Part shown: one piece after another, positions 54,137-62,673 of the stretch | Layout: every line of letters begins with the position of its first letter | Position numbering within the stretch: position 1 is the stretch's first letter | DNA from: Pseudanabaena yagii GIHE-NHR1 | GTDB lineage: Bacteria; Cyanobacteriota; Cyanobacteriia; Pseudanabaenales; Pseudanabaenaceae | Assembly: GCF_012863495.1 (NCBI RefSeq) | Contig: NZ_JAAVJL010000001.1 | Span: 3,157,501 to 3,221,500 of the forward strand | Length of the DNA: 64,000 nt | Direction of reading: 5' to 3' | Made by a program: the position numbers and the translations under genes | Notes under the pieces: model-generated | What the model was told of the DNA's origin: nothing | Seen by the model: the letters and a program-made list of their open reading frames with translations, nothing else | Databases searched by the model: none

Positions 54137-54970
54137 ATGGAGCCAGTTAGATCTCTGACCAAAAACAGTAGCAATGTGGTTACACCCTTGCTAGAACTGC
54201 GTGGGATTCATAAGAGCTTTGGGCAAAACCCTGTCCTTAACGGTGTTGATCTGGCTGTACATTCTGGAGAAGCGATCGCCATTATTGGTCCTTCTGGTAC
54301 AGGTAAATCAACAATTTTGCGGGTAATTTGTGGATTGCTGACTGCCGATGCTGGTGAAGTTTATATCAATGGCAACCTTGTTGAGTCTGAGGAAGATATT
54401 CAAGAAGGTAACTATGGTCTCAACATTGGCATGGTATTTCAGAATGCAGCGTTATTTGACTCGCTGACGGTGGCTGAAAATGTAGGCTTTTCCTTATTTG
54501 AGCATTCACGATTATCCCGCCGTGAAATTTATCGACTGGTTGAACAAAAATTAGCTTTGGTGGGACTAGAAAATATTAGCGATCGCTATCCGAGCCAACT
54601 ATCGGGAGGGATGCGAAAACGGGTGAGTTTTGCCCGTGCGATTATGGACGATCCCACTGCCAAGAATCAAGCGAAAAAAGTACTGCTCTACGATGAACCG
54701 ACCGCAGGACTTGATCCTGTGGCTTCGACAATTATCGAGGACTTGATGCGATCGCTCAGGGAGCAACAGGTATGTGATAGTTACATTGTGGTGACACACC
54801 AAGACAGTACGATCCGTCGTACCGCCGATCGCCTGATGGTTTTATATCGCGGATCGGTACGCTATGCAGGAAACGTGAGTACAATTGATACGGCAGATAA
54901 CCCGTATGTTAGACAATTCTTTAGTGGCAGTACTGAAGGACCAATTCAACTTTTGACTAAGGAGGTATAA
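54137..54970 (+). CDS. Mla-type ABC transporter ATPase (lipid trafficking)
   Basis: A 277-residue ATPase like MlaF, which powers movement of phospholipid or other lipids between membranes. It shows Walker A IGPSGTGKSTIL, Q-loop MVFQNAALFDSLTVAENVGF (the LFDSLTVxENVxF wording is characteristic of MlaF/TGD3), signature LSGGMRKRVSFARAI, Walker B LLYDEPTAGLDPV and switch VVTHQDSTIRRTADR. The next gene encodes the MCE partner 5 bp downstream. The MlaE-like permease is not in the window and is probably elsewhere, as in many cyanobacteria. Confidence 0.93.
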   Translation: MEPVRSLTKNSSNVVTPLLELRGIHKSFGQNPVLNGVDLAVHSGEAIAIIGPSGTGKSTILRVICGLLTADAGEVYINGNLVESEEDIQEGNYGLNIGMVFQNAALFDSLTVAENVGFSLFEHSRLSRREIYRLVEQKLALVGLENISDRYPSQLSGGMRKRVSFARAIMDDPTAKNQAKKVLLYDEPTAGLDPVASTIIEDLMRSLREQQVCDSYIVVTHQDSTIRRTADRLMVLYRGSVRYAGNVSTIDTADNPYVRQFFSGSTEGPIQLLTKEV

Positions 54971-54975
54971 GGCTT

Positions 54976-56298
54976 GTGCAGCGAAAAACATTACGCGACG
55001 GTGCGCTTGGCTTATTTATCATCGGTGGAGTAGTTGCTCTTGGCGGTGCATTGTTATGGTTGCGCGGGCTGCAACTAAATAGTTCTAAGTTTACATTTAC
55101 GATTAAATTGCCTGATGCTAGTGGGTTAAATACTGGCTCCGTAGTGAGGTTTCGTGGTGTCGAAATCGGAAGGGTCGCATCCTTAACTGCTCAAGCTGAA
55201 GGCGTTGATGTACTGGTAAGCGTTGAAAACTCCAAATTAATTATCCCGAAACAGTCCGTAGCCGAGACTAACCAGAGTGGTTTTTTGGGAAATACCAATA
55301 TTGATATTTTTCCACCTAAGGATAAGGTGACACTTGAGCCAAACCTTAATCCCTTAGCCAAGGACTGCAACAATGATCTGATCATTTGCCAAGGCGGACA
55401 AATTGAAGGCTCAAGGGGCGTGAGCTTTACGGCGCTTCTCAAGGATATGAGCGCCACCCTCCGTAAAATCAATGACCAAAGTCTGATCGACAATCTCAAT
55501 GACACTTTAATTTCGGCAAAAGCGACCGCAAAAAGTATCCAAAAATTGACTGATTCGGCTAACCGCGTAGTCGGTACGTTTGAAAACCAGATCGTGAAGT
55601 TTGGCGATACGGCTGATGCGATTAGTGGTGCGGCGAATAAGGTGGGCAGTGTTGCCAATAGTGCTCAAGATTTAATCGAGGTCAATCGCGAGAAATTAGC
55701 GCAAACTCTAGATGGGATTGCGGCAGCTTCGCGAGAGGCACGATCGCTCTTGGCTAGTGCGAAACCCCTCCTCAATGACGGTAAACTGATCGCTAATTTG
55801 CAAAAACTCGCAGACAATGCGGCGGAAACATCGGCAAACCTACGGAAGGTCACAGGAGAATTGAGCGATCCTGCAACCATTGCCTCCCTGCGAGAAACCC
55901 TAGATTCAGCGCGGGCAACCTTTGCTAATGCCAAGAAGATTACGGCGGATTTGGATGAACTAACGGGAGATCCCAAGCTGCGGAGCAATATTCGTAATTT
56001 GATTAATGGTTTAGGAGGTTTATTATCTACGGCTCCTAATCTTGATAACTTACCGACAGCCAGCAATTCGCGTCCTAGTGAAACTGCGACCGAGAAATTA
56101 CCAACTAATGTCGAAGTTGCGCGCAGTAAAGTGATTAAGCCTGCTACCGATGATCGCGAAAGGCGCGAAAAGTCTTTGGACAAAGAGAAGGTCAAAATTA
56201 ATAGCCCTACCCCCAGTACAACCATTAGTAAAACAACTAAATCTGGAGCTAGCTCCTTAACAGAGGGTTCTAATTTTGATAGCTCAAGCGATCAATGA
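54976..56298 (+). CDS. MCE/MlaD-family lipid-binding protein
   Basis: A 440-residue membrane-anchored protein. An N-terminal helix (about 12-30, GLFIIGGVVALGGALLWL) precedes one MCE domain (about 38-120) containing FTIKLPDASGLNTGSVVRFRGVEIG in outline. A long helical region (about 150-360) follows and a low-complexity Ser/Thr/Lys tail. MCE proteins bind lipids and bridge envelopes with an Mla-type ABC transporter. It starts with GTG at 54976, preceded by GGAGG overlapping the ATPase gene's end, and overlaps the NfeD gene by 4 bp. Confidence 0.9.
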   Translation: MQRKTLRDGALGLFIIGGVVALGGALLWLRGLQLNSSKFTFTIKLPDASGLNTGSVVRFRGVEIGRVASLTAQAEGVDVLVSVENSKLIIPKQSVAETNQSGFLGNTNIDIFPPKDKVTLEPNLNPLAKDCNNDLIICQGGQIEGSRGVSFTALLKDMSATLRKINDQSLIDNLNDTLISAKATAKSIQKLTDSANRVVGTFENQIVKFGDTADAISGAANKVGSVANSAQDLIEVNREKLAQTLDGIAAASREARSLLASAKPLLNDGKLIANLQKLADNAAETSANLRKVTGELSDPATIASLRETLDSARATFANAKKITADLDELTGDPKLRSNIRNLINGLGGLLSTAPNLDNLPTASNSRPSETATEKLPTNVEVARSKVIKPATDDRERREKSLDKEKVKINSPTPSTTISKTTKSGASSLTEGSNFDSSSDQ

Positions 56299-56726
56299 AC
56301 TTACCACCTAGTCAAGTTTGGCTAATTATTGGGATGGCACTATGCGCGATCGAGTTGCTAGTGCCTTTGCCAACTTTTTTGATTGCGGGCGCGATGGGGA
56401 TTGCCGCTTTATGTGTCGCCGCGATCGCCTTAATTATTTCCTTGCCTGCCCTGCAAGTATTAGCTTGGATGCTGATCTCAGGGCTTTTGGTCATGGTTTC
56501 ACGACGATTTATTCCCAGAGATTCCCATCAACTGCAAGAAGCGCGTGAGGGGATCACCATTACGGCAATTCCCGCAGGGGTAACGGGACGAGTGCGCCAT
56601 GAGGGAGTTTCATGGAAAGCTAGATGTGATGATCCCCGAATTGAGATCGCTGCTCAACAAAAAGTAATTGTTTTACGCAGAGAAGGCACAACCCTGATTG
56701 TTGTACCTGAAAATTGGCTGCAATAG
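56295..56726 (+). CDS. NfeD-family membrane protein
   Basis: A 143-residue protein with two or three hydrophobic helices (about 8-70) followed by a small OB-fold domain (about 85-143) with GVTGRVRHEGVSWKARCDD and QKVIVLRREGTTLIVVPE, the NfeD C-terminal pattern. NfeD proteins usually partner with SPFH/stomatin-type proteins and act in membrane organisation; here the neighbour is the MCE lipid system. It starts at ATGA overlapping the MCE stop codon, so coupling is clear. Confidence 0.88.
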   Translation: MNLPPSQVWLIIGMALCAIELLVPLPTFLIAGAMGIAALCVAAIALIISLPALQVLAWMLISGLLVMVSRRFIPRDSHQLQEAREGITITAIPAGVTGRVRHEGVSWKARCDDPRIEIAAQQKVIVLRREGTTLIVVPENWLQ

Positions 56727-56784
56727 TACAGGAATAGCCAGAAAATGTCGTTTAAAACTATGTCGTTATATTCATGTAAAAGCC

Positions 56785-56903
56785 CTACAAATATTAAAAA
56801 AAAATAATTTTAAATAATTTTAAAATTACTAAATCAAAAGTTTTCCACAGAGTTTTCCACAGATATCGAGGCTTTTTCCACAGATATCGGGGAGTTTTCC
56901 ACA
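56785..56903 (+). other. Origin-like region: AT-rich tract and DnaA-box cluster
   Basis: A highly AT-rich stretch (about 56791-56840, runs of A and TTTTAAATAATTTT) is followed by four exact TTTTCCACA boxes on the same strand at 56841, 56853, 56874 and 56895. The last three are 21 bp apart. TTTTCCACA is the DnaA-box consensus of cyanobacteria. The rest of the 463-bp gene-free gap (to 57189) contains a GTGATGTC/GACATCAC inverted pair. No dnaA or dnaN gene is in the window, so the origin role is inferred. Confidence 0.6.
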
Positions 56904-57189
56904 GGTGATTTTATCGATGGTGATGTCTTTGCCTTACTGGTTAAGGATTCATTAATAGGCGGATGACATCACTTGGGAAAACTTTTTGAAACCTGAGCCA
57001 TATGAAGAAAGGTAAAGAAAAATGGTCTAAAATGCTCATTCTTTTAAATTTGATTCGTTTATTTATCACTAGTATTGCTCTTTTCGTTACGTTGACAAGA
57101 TCTGCTAGTTGAACGCACAATTAAGTCCCGACCTCTGAAAAATGGTTGCGGCATTCCTATCAAACTTGTTTAAAAGTTGAGGTTTCAGC

Positions 57190-57417
57190 ATGAATACAAC
57201 TGTCAGCATCCTTGCCGAAATTCCTGAAGAACTGCACGAAACCCTCAAAAATTATCTAGAATCCCACCCCGATTGGGATCAGGATCGCGTATTTGCTGCT
57301 GCTTTGTCTTTGTTCCTATTGCAAAATGGTGGTAGCGATCGCCTTGGTGGTGCATCCCATAGCTATCGCAGCACCGCTAAAGTCTATTTGAATGCCTTAT
57401 TTCATCACTCAGTTTAG
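57190..57417 (+). CDS. DUF2811 small protein
   Basis: A 75-residue soluble protein, VSILAEIPEELHETLKNYLE at the start and a conserved ending TAKVYLNALFHHSV. It matches the cyanobacterial DUF2811 family as I recall it; function unknown. It appears to be monocistronic, preceded by the origin-like gap and followed by a hairpin 5 bp after its stop codon. Confidence 0.85.
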   Translation: MNTTVSILAEIPEELHETLKNYLESHPDWDQDRVFAAALSLFLLQNGGSDRLGGASHSYRSTAKVYLNALFHHSV

Positions 57418-57421
57418 GCTT

Positions 57422-57455
57422 GCTAAATAAGGGTGCTTTATCCCCCTTATTTAGC
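57422..57455 (+). terminator. Hairpin after the DUF2811 gene
   Basis: GCTAAATAAGGG pairs with CCCTTATTTAGC around a short loop 5 bp after the stop codon. It lacks a T-run, so termination would be weak. Confidence 0.5.
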
Positions 57456-57570
57456 GAACTGCTATTTAGATATCCAAACTTTTAGAACTTATACCAATCT
57501 ATAAGCCTCAACAAGAAGAGCTTAGTGTATTAGACTGAGAGTTGCTCAATTGACTTAAAACTCCCCCGCT

Positions 57571-59010
57571 ATGACTTCTGCTCAACCCACCGAAGTTAAT
57601 CAACCCTTAGATGTTCTTGTCGTTGGTGCAGGAATTTCTGGTTTAGCGATCGCCCATGAACTAGCGATCGCCAAAAATTACCGTGTATTAGTGGCAGAAG
57701 CTCAAGATCGCGTGGGTGGTGCAATTACCAGTAATCGTAATGATGAAGGCTATCTCTGGGAAGAGGGACCCAATAGCTTTCAACCAGCACCAGAGTTATT
57801 ACGTCTAGCCGTACAGGTGGGTCTCAAGGATGAACTGGTGCTTGCCGACGGTAAATTACCAAGATTTGTATTTCTCAATGGCAAGTTAAATGCTTTGCCG
57901 ATGAGTCCTCCAACAGCGATCGCCTCCAAAATCTTGACTTGGGGCGGCAAAATCCGTCTAGCCCTAGGTGCATTAGGTTTTGCGCGTCCTGCAATGAGTG
58001 GTGAAGAATCCGTTGATCAATTCTTTTCGCGCCTACTAGGTAAGCAAGCTGTTGAGCGATTAGTTGCGCCTTTTATCTCTGGAGTCTATGCGGGTGATCC
58101 TAAACGCCTCAGTGCTAGAGCCGCATTTTCTAAAATTTTCCGTCTAGAAAATGGCTATGGAGGTTTGCTCTCAGGGGCAATCCTGACGGCAAAAGAACGC
58201 AAAGCCCAAAAGCTGAACGATCCTAATATTCCCAAGGTGAAGTCGGGCGAACTGGGTTCTTTCCGCCAAGGTATTAAAATGCTGCCCGAAGCGATCGCTA
58301 CCAAACTTAGAGATCAAGGTACGGCTGTCAAACAACAATGGACTTTGCGATCGCTAGAAAAGCAAGGCGAAATCTACATTTCTCAGTTTGATACGCCTAC
58401 GGGTGCAGAAACAATCACTTCGCGATCGGTGGTTCTGACCACTCCTGCCTATGTGAGCGCTAAGTTATTGCAAGACTACTTACCTGCGGCGAGCCAAGCC
58501 CTGAGCGAGATTTTCTATCCAACCGTTGCCTGTGTCGTACTTGCCTATCCCAAAAGCGAATTTGCCTATGACATGAAGGGATTCGGCAACTTGATTCCGC
58601 GCACGCAAGGCGTAAGAACCCTCGGTACAATCTGGTCATCTAGTCTATTTGCAGGACGTGCTCCTGAAGGTTGGCAATTACTACTTAACTTTATTGGCGG
58701 CACTCTCGATCCTCAATTGGCAAAACTCTCAGAAGCTGAGATCGTTCAAACGGTGCATCAAGATCTCAAGAAAACGATTCTGCGTCCTGATACGAAAGCT
58801 GAACCTAAAGCGATCGCGGTGCATGTGTGGGACAAGGCAATTCCTCAGTATGAAATTGGACATTTAGATCGTCTGGCGACGATAGAAGCCGAATTGCAAA
58901 AATCACAAGGTTTGTATGTCAGTGCAAATTTTATTGGTGGTGTTTCGCTTGGTGATTGCATTAAGCGCGGTCTTCAAGAAGCAGATAAAATCGCTGCATT
59001 TTTAAAGTAA
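57571..59010 (+). CDS. hemG: Protoporphyrinogen IX oxidase, HemY/PPOX type
   Basis: An FAD enzyme that oxidises protoporphyrinogen IX using oxygen, at the branch to heme and chlorophyll. The 479 residues show the dinucleotide motif VVGAGISGLAIAHELA, GGAITSNRNDEGYLWEEGPNSF, the FISGVYAGDPKRLSARAAF motif, and the C-terminal FAD segment LYVSANFIGGVSLGDCIKRG. This is the plant-like oxygen-dependent enzyme (also called HemY); many cyanobacteria use the unrelated HemJ instead. It stands alone, convergent with proB. Confidence 0.93.
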   Translation: MTSAQPTEVNQPLDVLVVGAGISGLAIAHELAIAKNYRVLVAEAQDRVGGAITSNRNDEGYLWEEGPNSFQPAPELLRLAVQVGLKDELVLADGKLPRFVFLNGKLNALPMSPPTAIASKILTWGGKIRLALGALGFARPAMSGEESVDQFFSRLLGKQAVERLVAPFISGVYAGDPKRLSARAAFSKIFRLENGYGGLLSGAILTAKERKAQKLNDPNIPKVKSGELGSFRQGIKMLPEAIATKLRDQGTAVKQQWTLRSLEKQGEIYISQFDTPTGAETITSRSVVLTTPAYVSAKLLQDYLPAASQALSEIFYPTVACVVLAYPKSEFAYDMKGFGNLIPRTQGVRTLGTIWSSSLFAGRAPEGWQLLLNFIGGTLDPQLAKLSEAEIVQTVHQDLKKTILRPDTKAEPKAIAVHVWDKAIPQYEIGHLDRLATIEAELQKSQGLYVSANFIGGVSLGDCIKRGLQEADKIAAFLK

Positions 59011-59023
59011 TTCGGCTCGAATT

Positions 59024-60181
59024 TTACAAGCTCACCAAATTATCGCGATGAATTACTGTCTCTTCGCCATCAAAGCCTAGCAATTTGGGAATGTCTTCCG
59101 ATTGGGAACCGAGGATGCGAACAATATCACTGCTACTGTAATTTGAGATGCCTCTGGCGATTTCTTTACCATCGTGATCGCATAGACTCACTGATTCATT
59201 TGCCTCAAATTTCCCTTCCACTTGCGTAATTCCCGCAGGTAAGAGCGATCGCCCTTTATTGATCACTGCATTTACAGCTCCATCATCGAGAAAGAGTTTC
59301 CCTAAGGGAACCATCCCATAGGCAATCCAGCGTTTACGGGCATTGACAGTTTTCGGTTGAGCGGCAAACTGTGTCCCGAAGTTCTCACCATTGAGAATCG
59401 CCGCAATGCGATCGGGGAAAGCTCCTCGCGTAATCACTGTACGCACTCCTGCTGCCGAAGCAATTCTCGCCGCATCGAGTTTGGTAGTCATACCACCAGT
59501 TCCCCATTGTGTACCACCACCTTGAGCACCTAAGGCTTGCTTTTCGCCGATCGCTTCGCGGAGTCCCTGAAGCTGCTCATATTCCACAAACTCAATGGGC
59601 TGAGCATCGGGATTTTGTCGTGGATCGTCGGAATAAAGGCGATCGACATCGGTTAAAAGAAATAGCCAATCTGCTTCGATTAAACTGGCGACGAGAGCTG
59701 AAAGCGTGTCATTATCGCCAAACTTCAATTCATCGACAGCGACCGTATCATTCTCATTCACAATTGGCACAACGCCTAGTTCTAGCAACTCATGGAAGGT
59801 AGCATGAACATTCATGTAATGCTGACGTTGGATGAGATTGCCACGTGTTAATAAAACTTGAGCTACAGGTTGTTGAAGCGAACCAAAAAAGTCATCATAA
59901 ATCCTGATCAAACGACCTTGACCAACGGCTGCAACCGCTTGTTTTTTTGAGATTTTGCGCGGACGTTGCTTCAGTCCTAGTCTGCCGCAGCCAATCCCCA
60001 CTGCACCCGAAGAGACTAAAACGACACTATGACCTTCTCGCCGCAAATGCACGATCGCTTCTACGAGTTTGGCGATCGTCGCTAGCTGGAGATCCCCTGA
60101 TTCAGGATGACTAAGACTAGAAGTACCAATTTTGATGACAACGATCTGCGGTGGAATCTGGGGCGGGATCTGCGGTGGCAT
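59024..60181 (-). CDS. proB: Glutamate 5-kinase
   Basis: Phosphorylates glutamate for proline synthesis. The 385 residues contain the kinase domain with [49 protein letters not shown] and [16 protein letters not shown], and a C-terminal PUA domain (about 290-385) with [19 protein letters not shown]. The Pro/Ile-rich extreme N-terminus ([11 protein letters not shown]) is an unusual extension from ATG 60181; the next residue block VVIKIGTSS could also be reached from a start just downstream if one exists. No proA lies nearby. Confidence 0.95.
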   Translation of the reverse strand: MPPQIPPQIPPQIVVIKIGTSSLSHPESGDLQLATIAKLVEAIVHLRREGHSVVLVSSGAVGIGCGRLGLKQRPRKISKKQAVAAVGQGRLIRIYDDFFGSLQQPVAQVLLTRGNLIQRQHYMNVHATFHELLELGVVPIVNENDTVAVDELKFGDNDTLSALVASLIEADWLFLLTDVDRLYSDDPRQNPDAQPIEFVEYEQLQGLREAIGEKQALGAQGGGTQWGTGGMTTKLDAARIASAAGVRTVITRGAFPDRIAAILNGENFGTQFAAQPKTVNARKRWIAYGMVPLGKLFLDDGAVNAVINKGRSLLPAGITQVEGKFEANESVSLCDHDGKEIARGISNYSSSDIVRILGSQSEDIPKLLGFDGEETVIHRDNLVSL

Positions 60182-60234
60182 TTGCTCTAAAGGTGGGGAT
60201 AAAAATCGCTAAGCGGTTTTTTATCCTATCATTT

Positions 60235-61059
60235 TTAATAGCCTACTGCTGCGAGATCAGGATGGAAACTACCTACTTTGAGGCGATGCACTTCCGTTTC
60301 CATTGTGCTATTAGGATAAAGGCACAAGTGCCGAAATCCAGGGGGCTGACTATCAATTTGGAACTTATCATTTTGAGGTTCAAACTGAATACATGTCGAT
60401 GGAGTTACGAGGCAGCGAACGGAATTATGAGGAGTTTCATAGATTTGATCAAAGGCTTGATGGGCATGACCATTTAAAACTATTTCGATCTGAGGATGGC
60501 GATCGCATATTGCCCAAAACTCATCTTGATTTTCTAAACAAATACCATCGATCCATTGCGAACCGAGAGGGACAGCAGGGTGATGAAAGGCAATGATGGT
60601 AGGACGATCAGGGTAGGTATTGAGACTATTCTCTAGATATGATAATTCCTCACCTGAGAGGTATCCATGTACGGCATCAACGACAACAGAACTAAGTAGC
60701 AAAATTCTCCATTTACCAACATCTAGAGAATGGCTAAGATGCACATATTCACTGGGTAAATGGGCTTTCATTAGTGGGATGTCATCATGATTCCCTGCTA
60801 AGCAGTAAGCATGAACTCCGAAATCATCTAGAGATTGACGCAATCGTTCATAGGATTCGATGCTGCCATCTTGGGTGAGGTCGCCTGTTAATAAGAGTAA
60901 ATCAATCTGAGGTAAAGTTCTTTTTATTTGTTTGAGAACTTCTTGAAAAGAGAATTCAGTTTTAATACCCACTAAAGAACGATTAATATCCGCAAATAGA
61001 TGGATATCGGTTAACTGTGCGATGGAAACAAAACTACCGTAATTTATTACGCCTTTCAT
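60235..61059 (-). CDS. CpdA-like metallophosphoesterase (class III cyclic nucleotide phosphodiesterase family)
   Basis: A calcineurin-like phosphoesterase of 274 residues when started at ATG 61059 (MKGVINYGSFVSIAQLTDIH); a TTG at 61095 would add 12 residues. The metal motifs are complete: TDIHLF, LLTGDLTQDG, LAGNHDD, AFHHPAVP and LNGHAHQAF. This set, with D-x-H near the N-terminus, matches the class III 3',5'-cyclic-nucleotide phosphodiesterase CpdA family; the same fold also hydrolyses other phosphoesters. A perfect CRP-type site lies about 300 bp upstream, closer to the divergent HD gene. Confidence 0.83.
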   Translation of the reverse strand: MKGVINYGSFVSIAQLTDIHLFADINRSLVGIKTEFSFQEVLKQIKRTLPQIDLLLLTGDLTQDGSIESYERLRQSLDDFGVHAYCLAGNHDDIPLMKAHLPSEYVHLSHSLDVGKWRILLLSSVVVDAVHGYLSGEELSYLENSLNTYPDRPTIIAFHHPAVPLGSQWIDGICLENQDEFWAICDRHPQIEIVLNGHAHQAFDQIYETPHNSVRCLVTPSTCIQFEPQNDKFQIDSQPPGFRHLCLYPNSTMETEVHRLKVGSFHPDLAAVGY

Positions 61060-61233
61060 ACTACCTATGCCTGTACAAATAAGCTTTAGTAGCAACTATA
61101 TGTTCCGAGGATTTCTACTTTTTAATGATAGAAAAATAACAACCACTCAGCCCATTGAATGGTAAGATTTTGTCCTATTTTTAGCTTAATAAATATTTGT
61201 AGAAATATTGTCAAAAAGCTTAAATCTGTCTAT

Positions 61234-61301
61234 TAAGGGTTCTGCGATTTAATAAAGAACCAAATTTTTTGTGGCGCGGCTTCGCCGCGCCACAAAAAAT
61301 T
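61234..61301 (+). repeat. Dispersed hairpin element, GTGGCGCGGC family, copy 2
   Basis: GGTTCTGCGATTTAATAAAG followed by an 18-bp perfect stem (61263-61301, GC-TTC-GC tip) repeats the sequence at 20084-20151. The triloop is the reverse complement of the first copy's GAA. Located between divergent genes. Confidence 0.75.
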
Positions 61302-61354
61302 GATTCCTTATTTTCTTGCATGTCCCTAACTTATGATAGCTGTAACCGATGCGA

Positions 61355-61370
61355 TGTGATTTGTATCACA
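61355..61370 (+). promoter_or_regulatory. CRP/SyCRP1-type operator
   Basis: TGTGATTTGTATCACA is a perfect TGTGA-N6-TCACA palindrome, 42 bp upstream of the HD-domain gene start. Cyanobacterial SyCRP1 binds this class of site when loaded with cAMP. It may control the HD gene, the CpdA-like gene or both. Confidence 0.7.
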
Positions 61371-61412
61371 ACCTTAACTGATTAAAAGCTAATTAAAACC
61401 TAGCAAAAAGCT

Positions 61413-62648
61413 ATGAATACTATGCTTTTAGGCAAGTCTCGTACTTATCATGACCCAATTCATGGAGCGATTACGCTGAATGGTAGCGATCGCACTGAGG
61501 CGTTATTGATTCAACTAATTGATACACCTGAGTTTCAACGCTTAAGACGCATTCATCAATTAGATATTGCCTACTTTACCTTTCATGGGGCAGAGGGGTC
61601 GAGGTTTACGCATTCTTTGGGAGTCATGGCGTTAACTCGTCGCGCTTTTGAGACGATCGTGATCAAATATCCTTATCTGGAAATCCATCGCACCGTGGTT
61701 TTAGTGGCTGCCCTGCTGCACGATCTCGGACATGGGGCTTATAGTCATGCGTCTGAAGAAGTTTTTGGGAGTAACCATGAAATCTGGACTTTGCGATTAA
61801 TTAAGTTTGGCAAAATTGCCGAGGTTCTCGACAGGTTCTCCCCGAATTTAATAAATGATTTAGCAAAAGTATTTACGAAAAAATATCCAGTCCCATTTAT
61901 TTATCAATTAATTTCTAGTCAAATTGATTGCGATCGCCTTGATTATTTAGAGCGTGATAGTTATTTCACGGGAGCAAAGTATGGACAGTTAGATTTAGAT
62001 CGCATTTTGTTAGCACTAAGGTTTGATCCGATTTCCCAAAATTTAGTGATTGGTCGCAAGGGAATCGTGGCGATCGAGCATTATTTAACGGTGCGCTATT
62101 TTATGTATTTACAGGTTTATAACCATGCGAAAAACTTAGCCGCCAGATTTGTTTTAGAAAAGATTTTTCATAGAGCCAAAGCCTTAATTTCTGCAAATCT
62201 TTCTCCAAATCAAATATTTGCCGATCGCACCATTACCGCTTGGCTCACCCAAGATCCGCAAACTCTTACCTGTGAGGAATATCTTGCCTCCGATGATATA
62301 GTTTTTGCCTATCACATCCATCGCTGGCTCGATAGTGAGGATGCAATTCTCGCGGATTTATGCCGACGCTTTCTAGATCGCGAGCTATTCCACGCCACTG
62401 AAATCTCACACCTCGATGACATTCAGCAACAGGAACAACTGGATATTTGGTACGCAAAATTGCAAGCTCAGGGACTAGAGCCAAAATACTATTGTGGTAT
62501 CCGTGTATCGAGGACTAAGGGCTATAGCATTTATCGCCAAGGCATTAATATTCAAACGGAACAGGGCTTGCAGGATATAGCCCGACTTTCGCCATTAGTG
62601 CAAGCGATCGTGCATCCAATTCAAAGAGCTTGGTTGGTGCATCCATAA
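61413..62648 (+). CDS. HD-domain phosphohydrolase
   Basis: A 411-residue protein of the dGTPase/SAMHD1-like HD family. It opens with SRTYHDPIHGAITLNGSD, then the recognition segment TPEFQRLRRIHQLDIAYFTF, H67 in GSRFTHSLGVMAL, the metal pair H103-D104 in LLHDLGHGAYSHASEEV, and the later metal ligand in SQIDCDRLDYLERDSYFTGA. Proteins of this family hydrolyse dNTPs or act as nucleotide sensors. The substrate here is not known. A CRP-type site precedes the gene. Confidence 0.88.
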   Translation: MNTMLLGKSRTYHDPIHGAITLNGSDRTEALLIQLIDTPEFQRLRRIHQLDIAYFTFHGAEGSRFTHSLGVMALTRRAFETIVIKYPYLEIHRTVVLVAALLHDLGHGAYSHASEEVFGSNHEIWTLRLIKFGKIAEVLDRFSPNLINDLAKVFTKKYPVPFIYQLISSQIDCDRLDYLERDSYFTGAKYGQLDLDRILLALRFDPISQNLVIGRKGIVAIEHYLTVRYFMYLQVYNHAKNLAARFVLEKIFHRAKALISANLSPNQIFADRTITAWLTQDPQTLTCEEYLASDDIVFAYHIHRWLDSEDAILADLCRRFLDRELFHATEISHLDDIQQQEQLDIWYAKLQAQGLEPKYYCGIRVSRTKGYSIYRQGINIQTEQGLQDIARLSPLVQAIVHPIQRAWLVHP

Positions 62649-62672
62649 AGGGGCTTAAGCCCCTTTATGGAT
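62641..62672. terminator. Bidirectional terminator
   Basis: ATCCATAAAGGGGC pairs with its complement around TTAA; A3/T3 tracts flank the stem. It overlaps the end of the HD gene and abuts the convergent alkene reductase stop. Confidence 0.65.
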
Positions 62673-62673
62673 A

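Noticed and set aside
55191-56225. Two minus-strand open frames antisense to the MCE gene
   Set aside because: Shadow frames opposite a full-length, well-supported gene in an overlapping operon.
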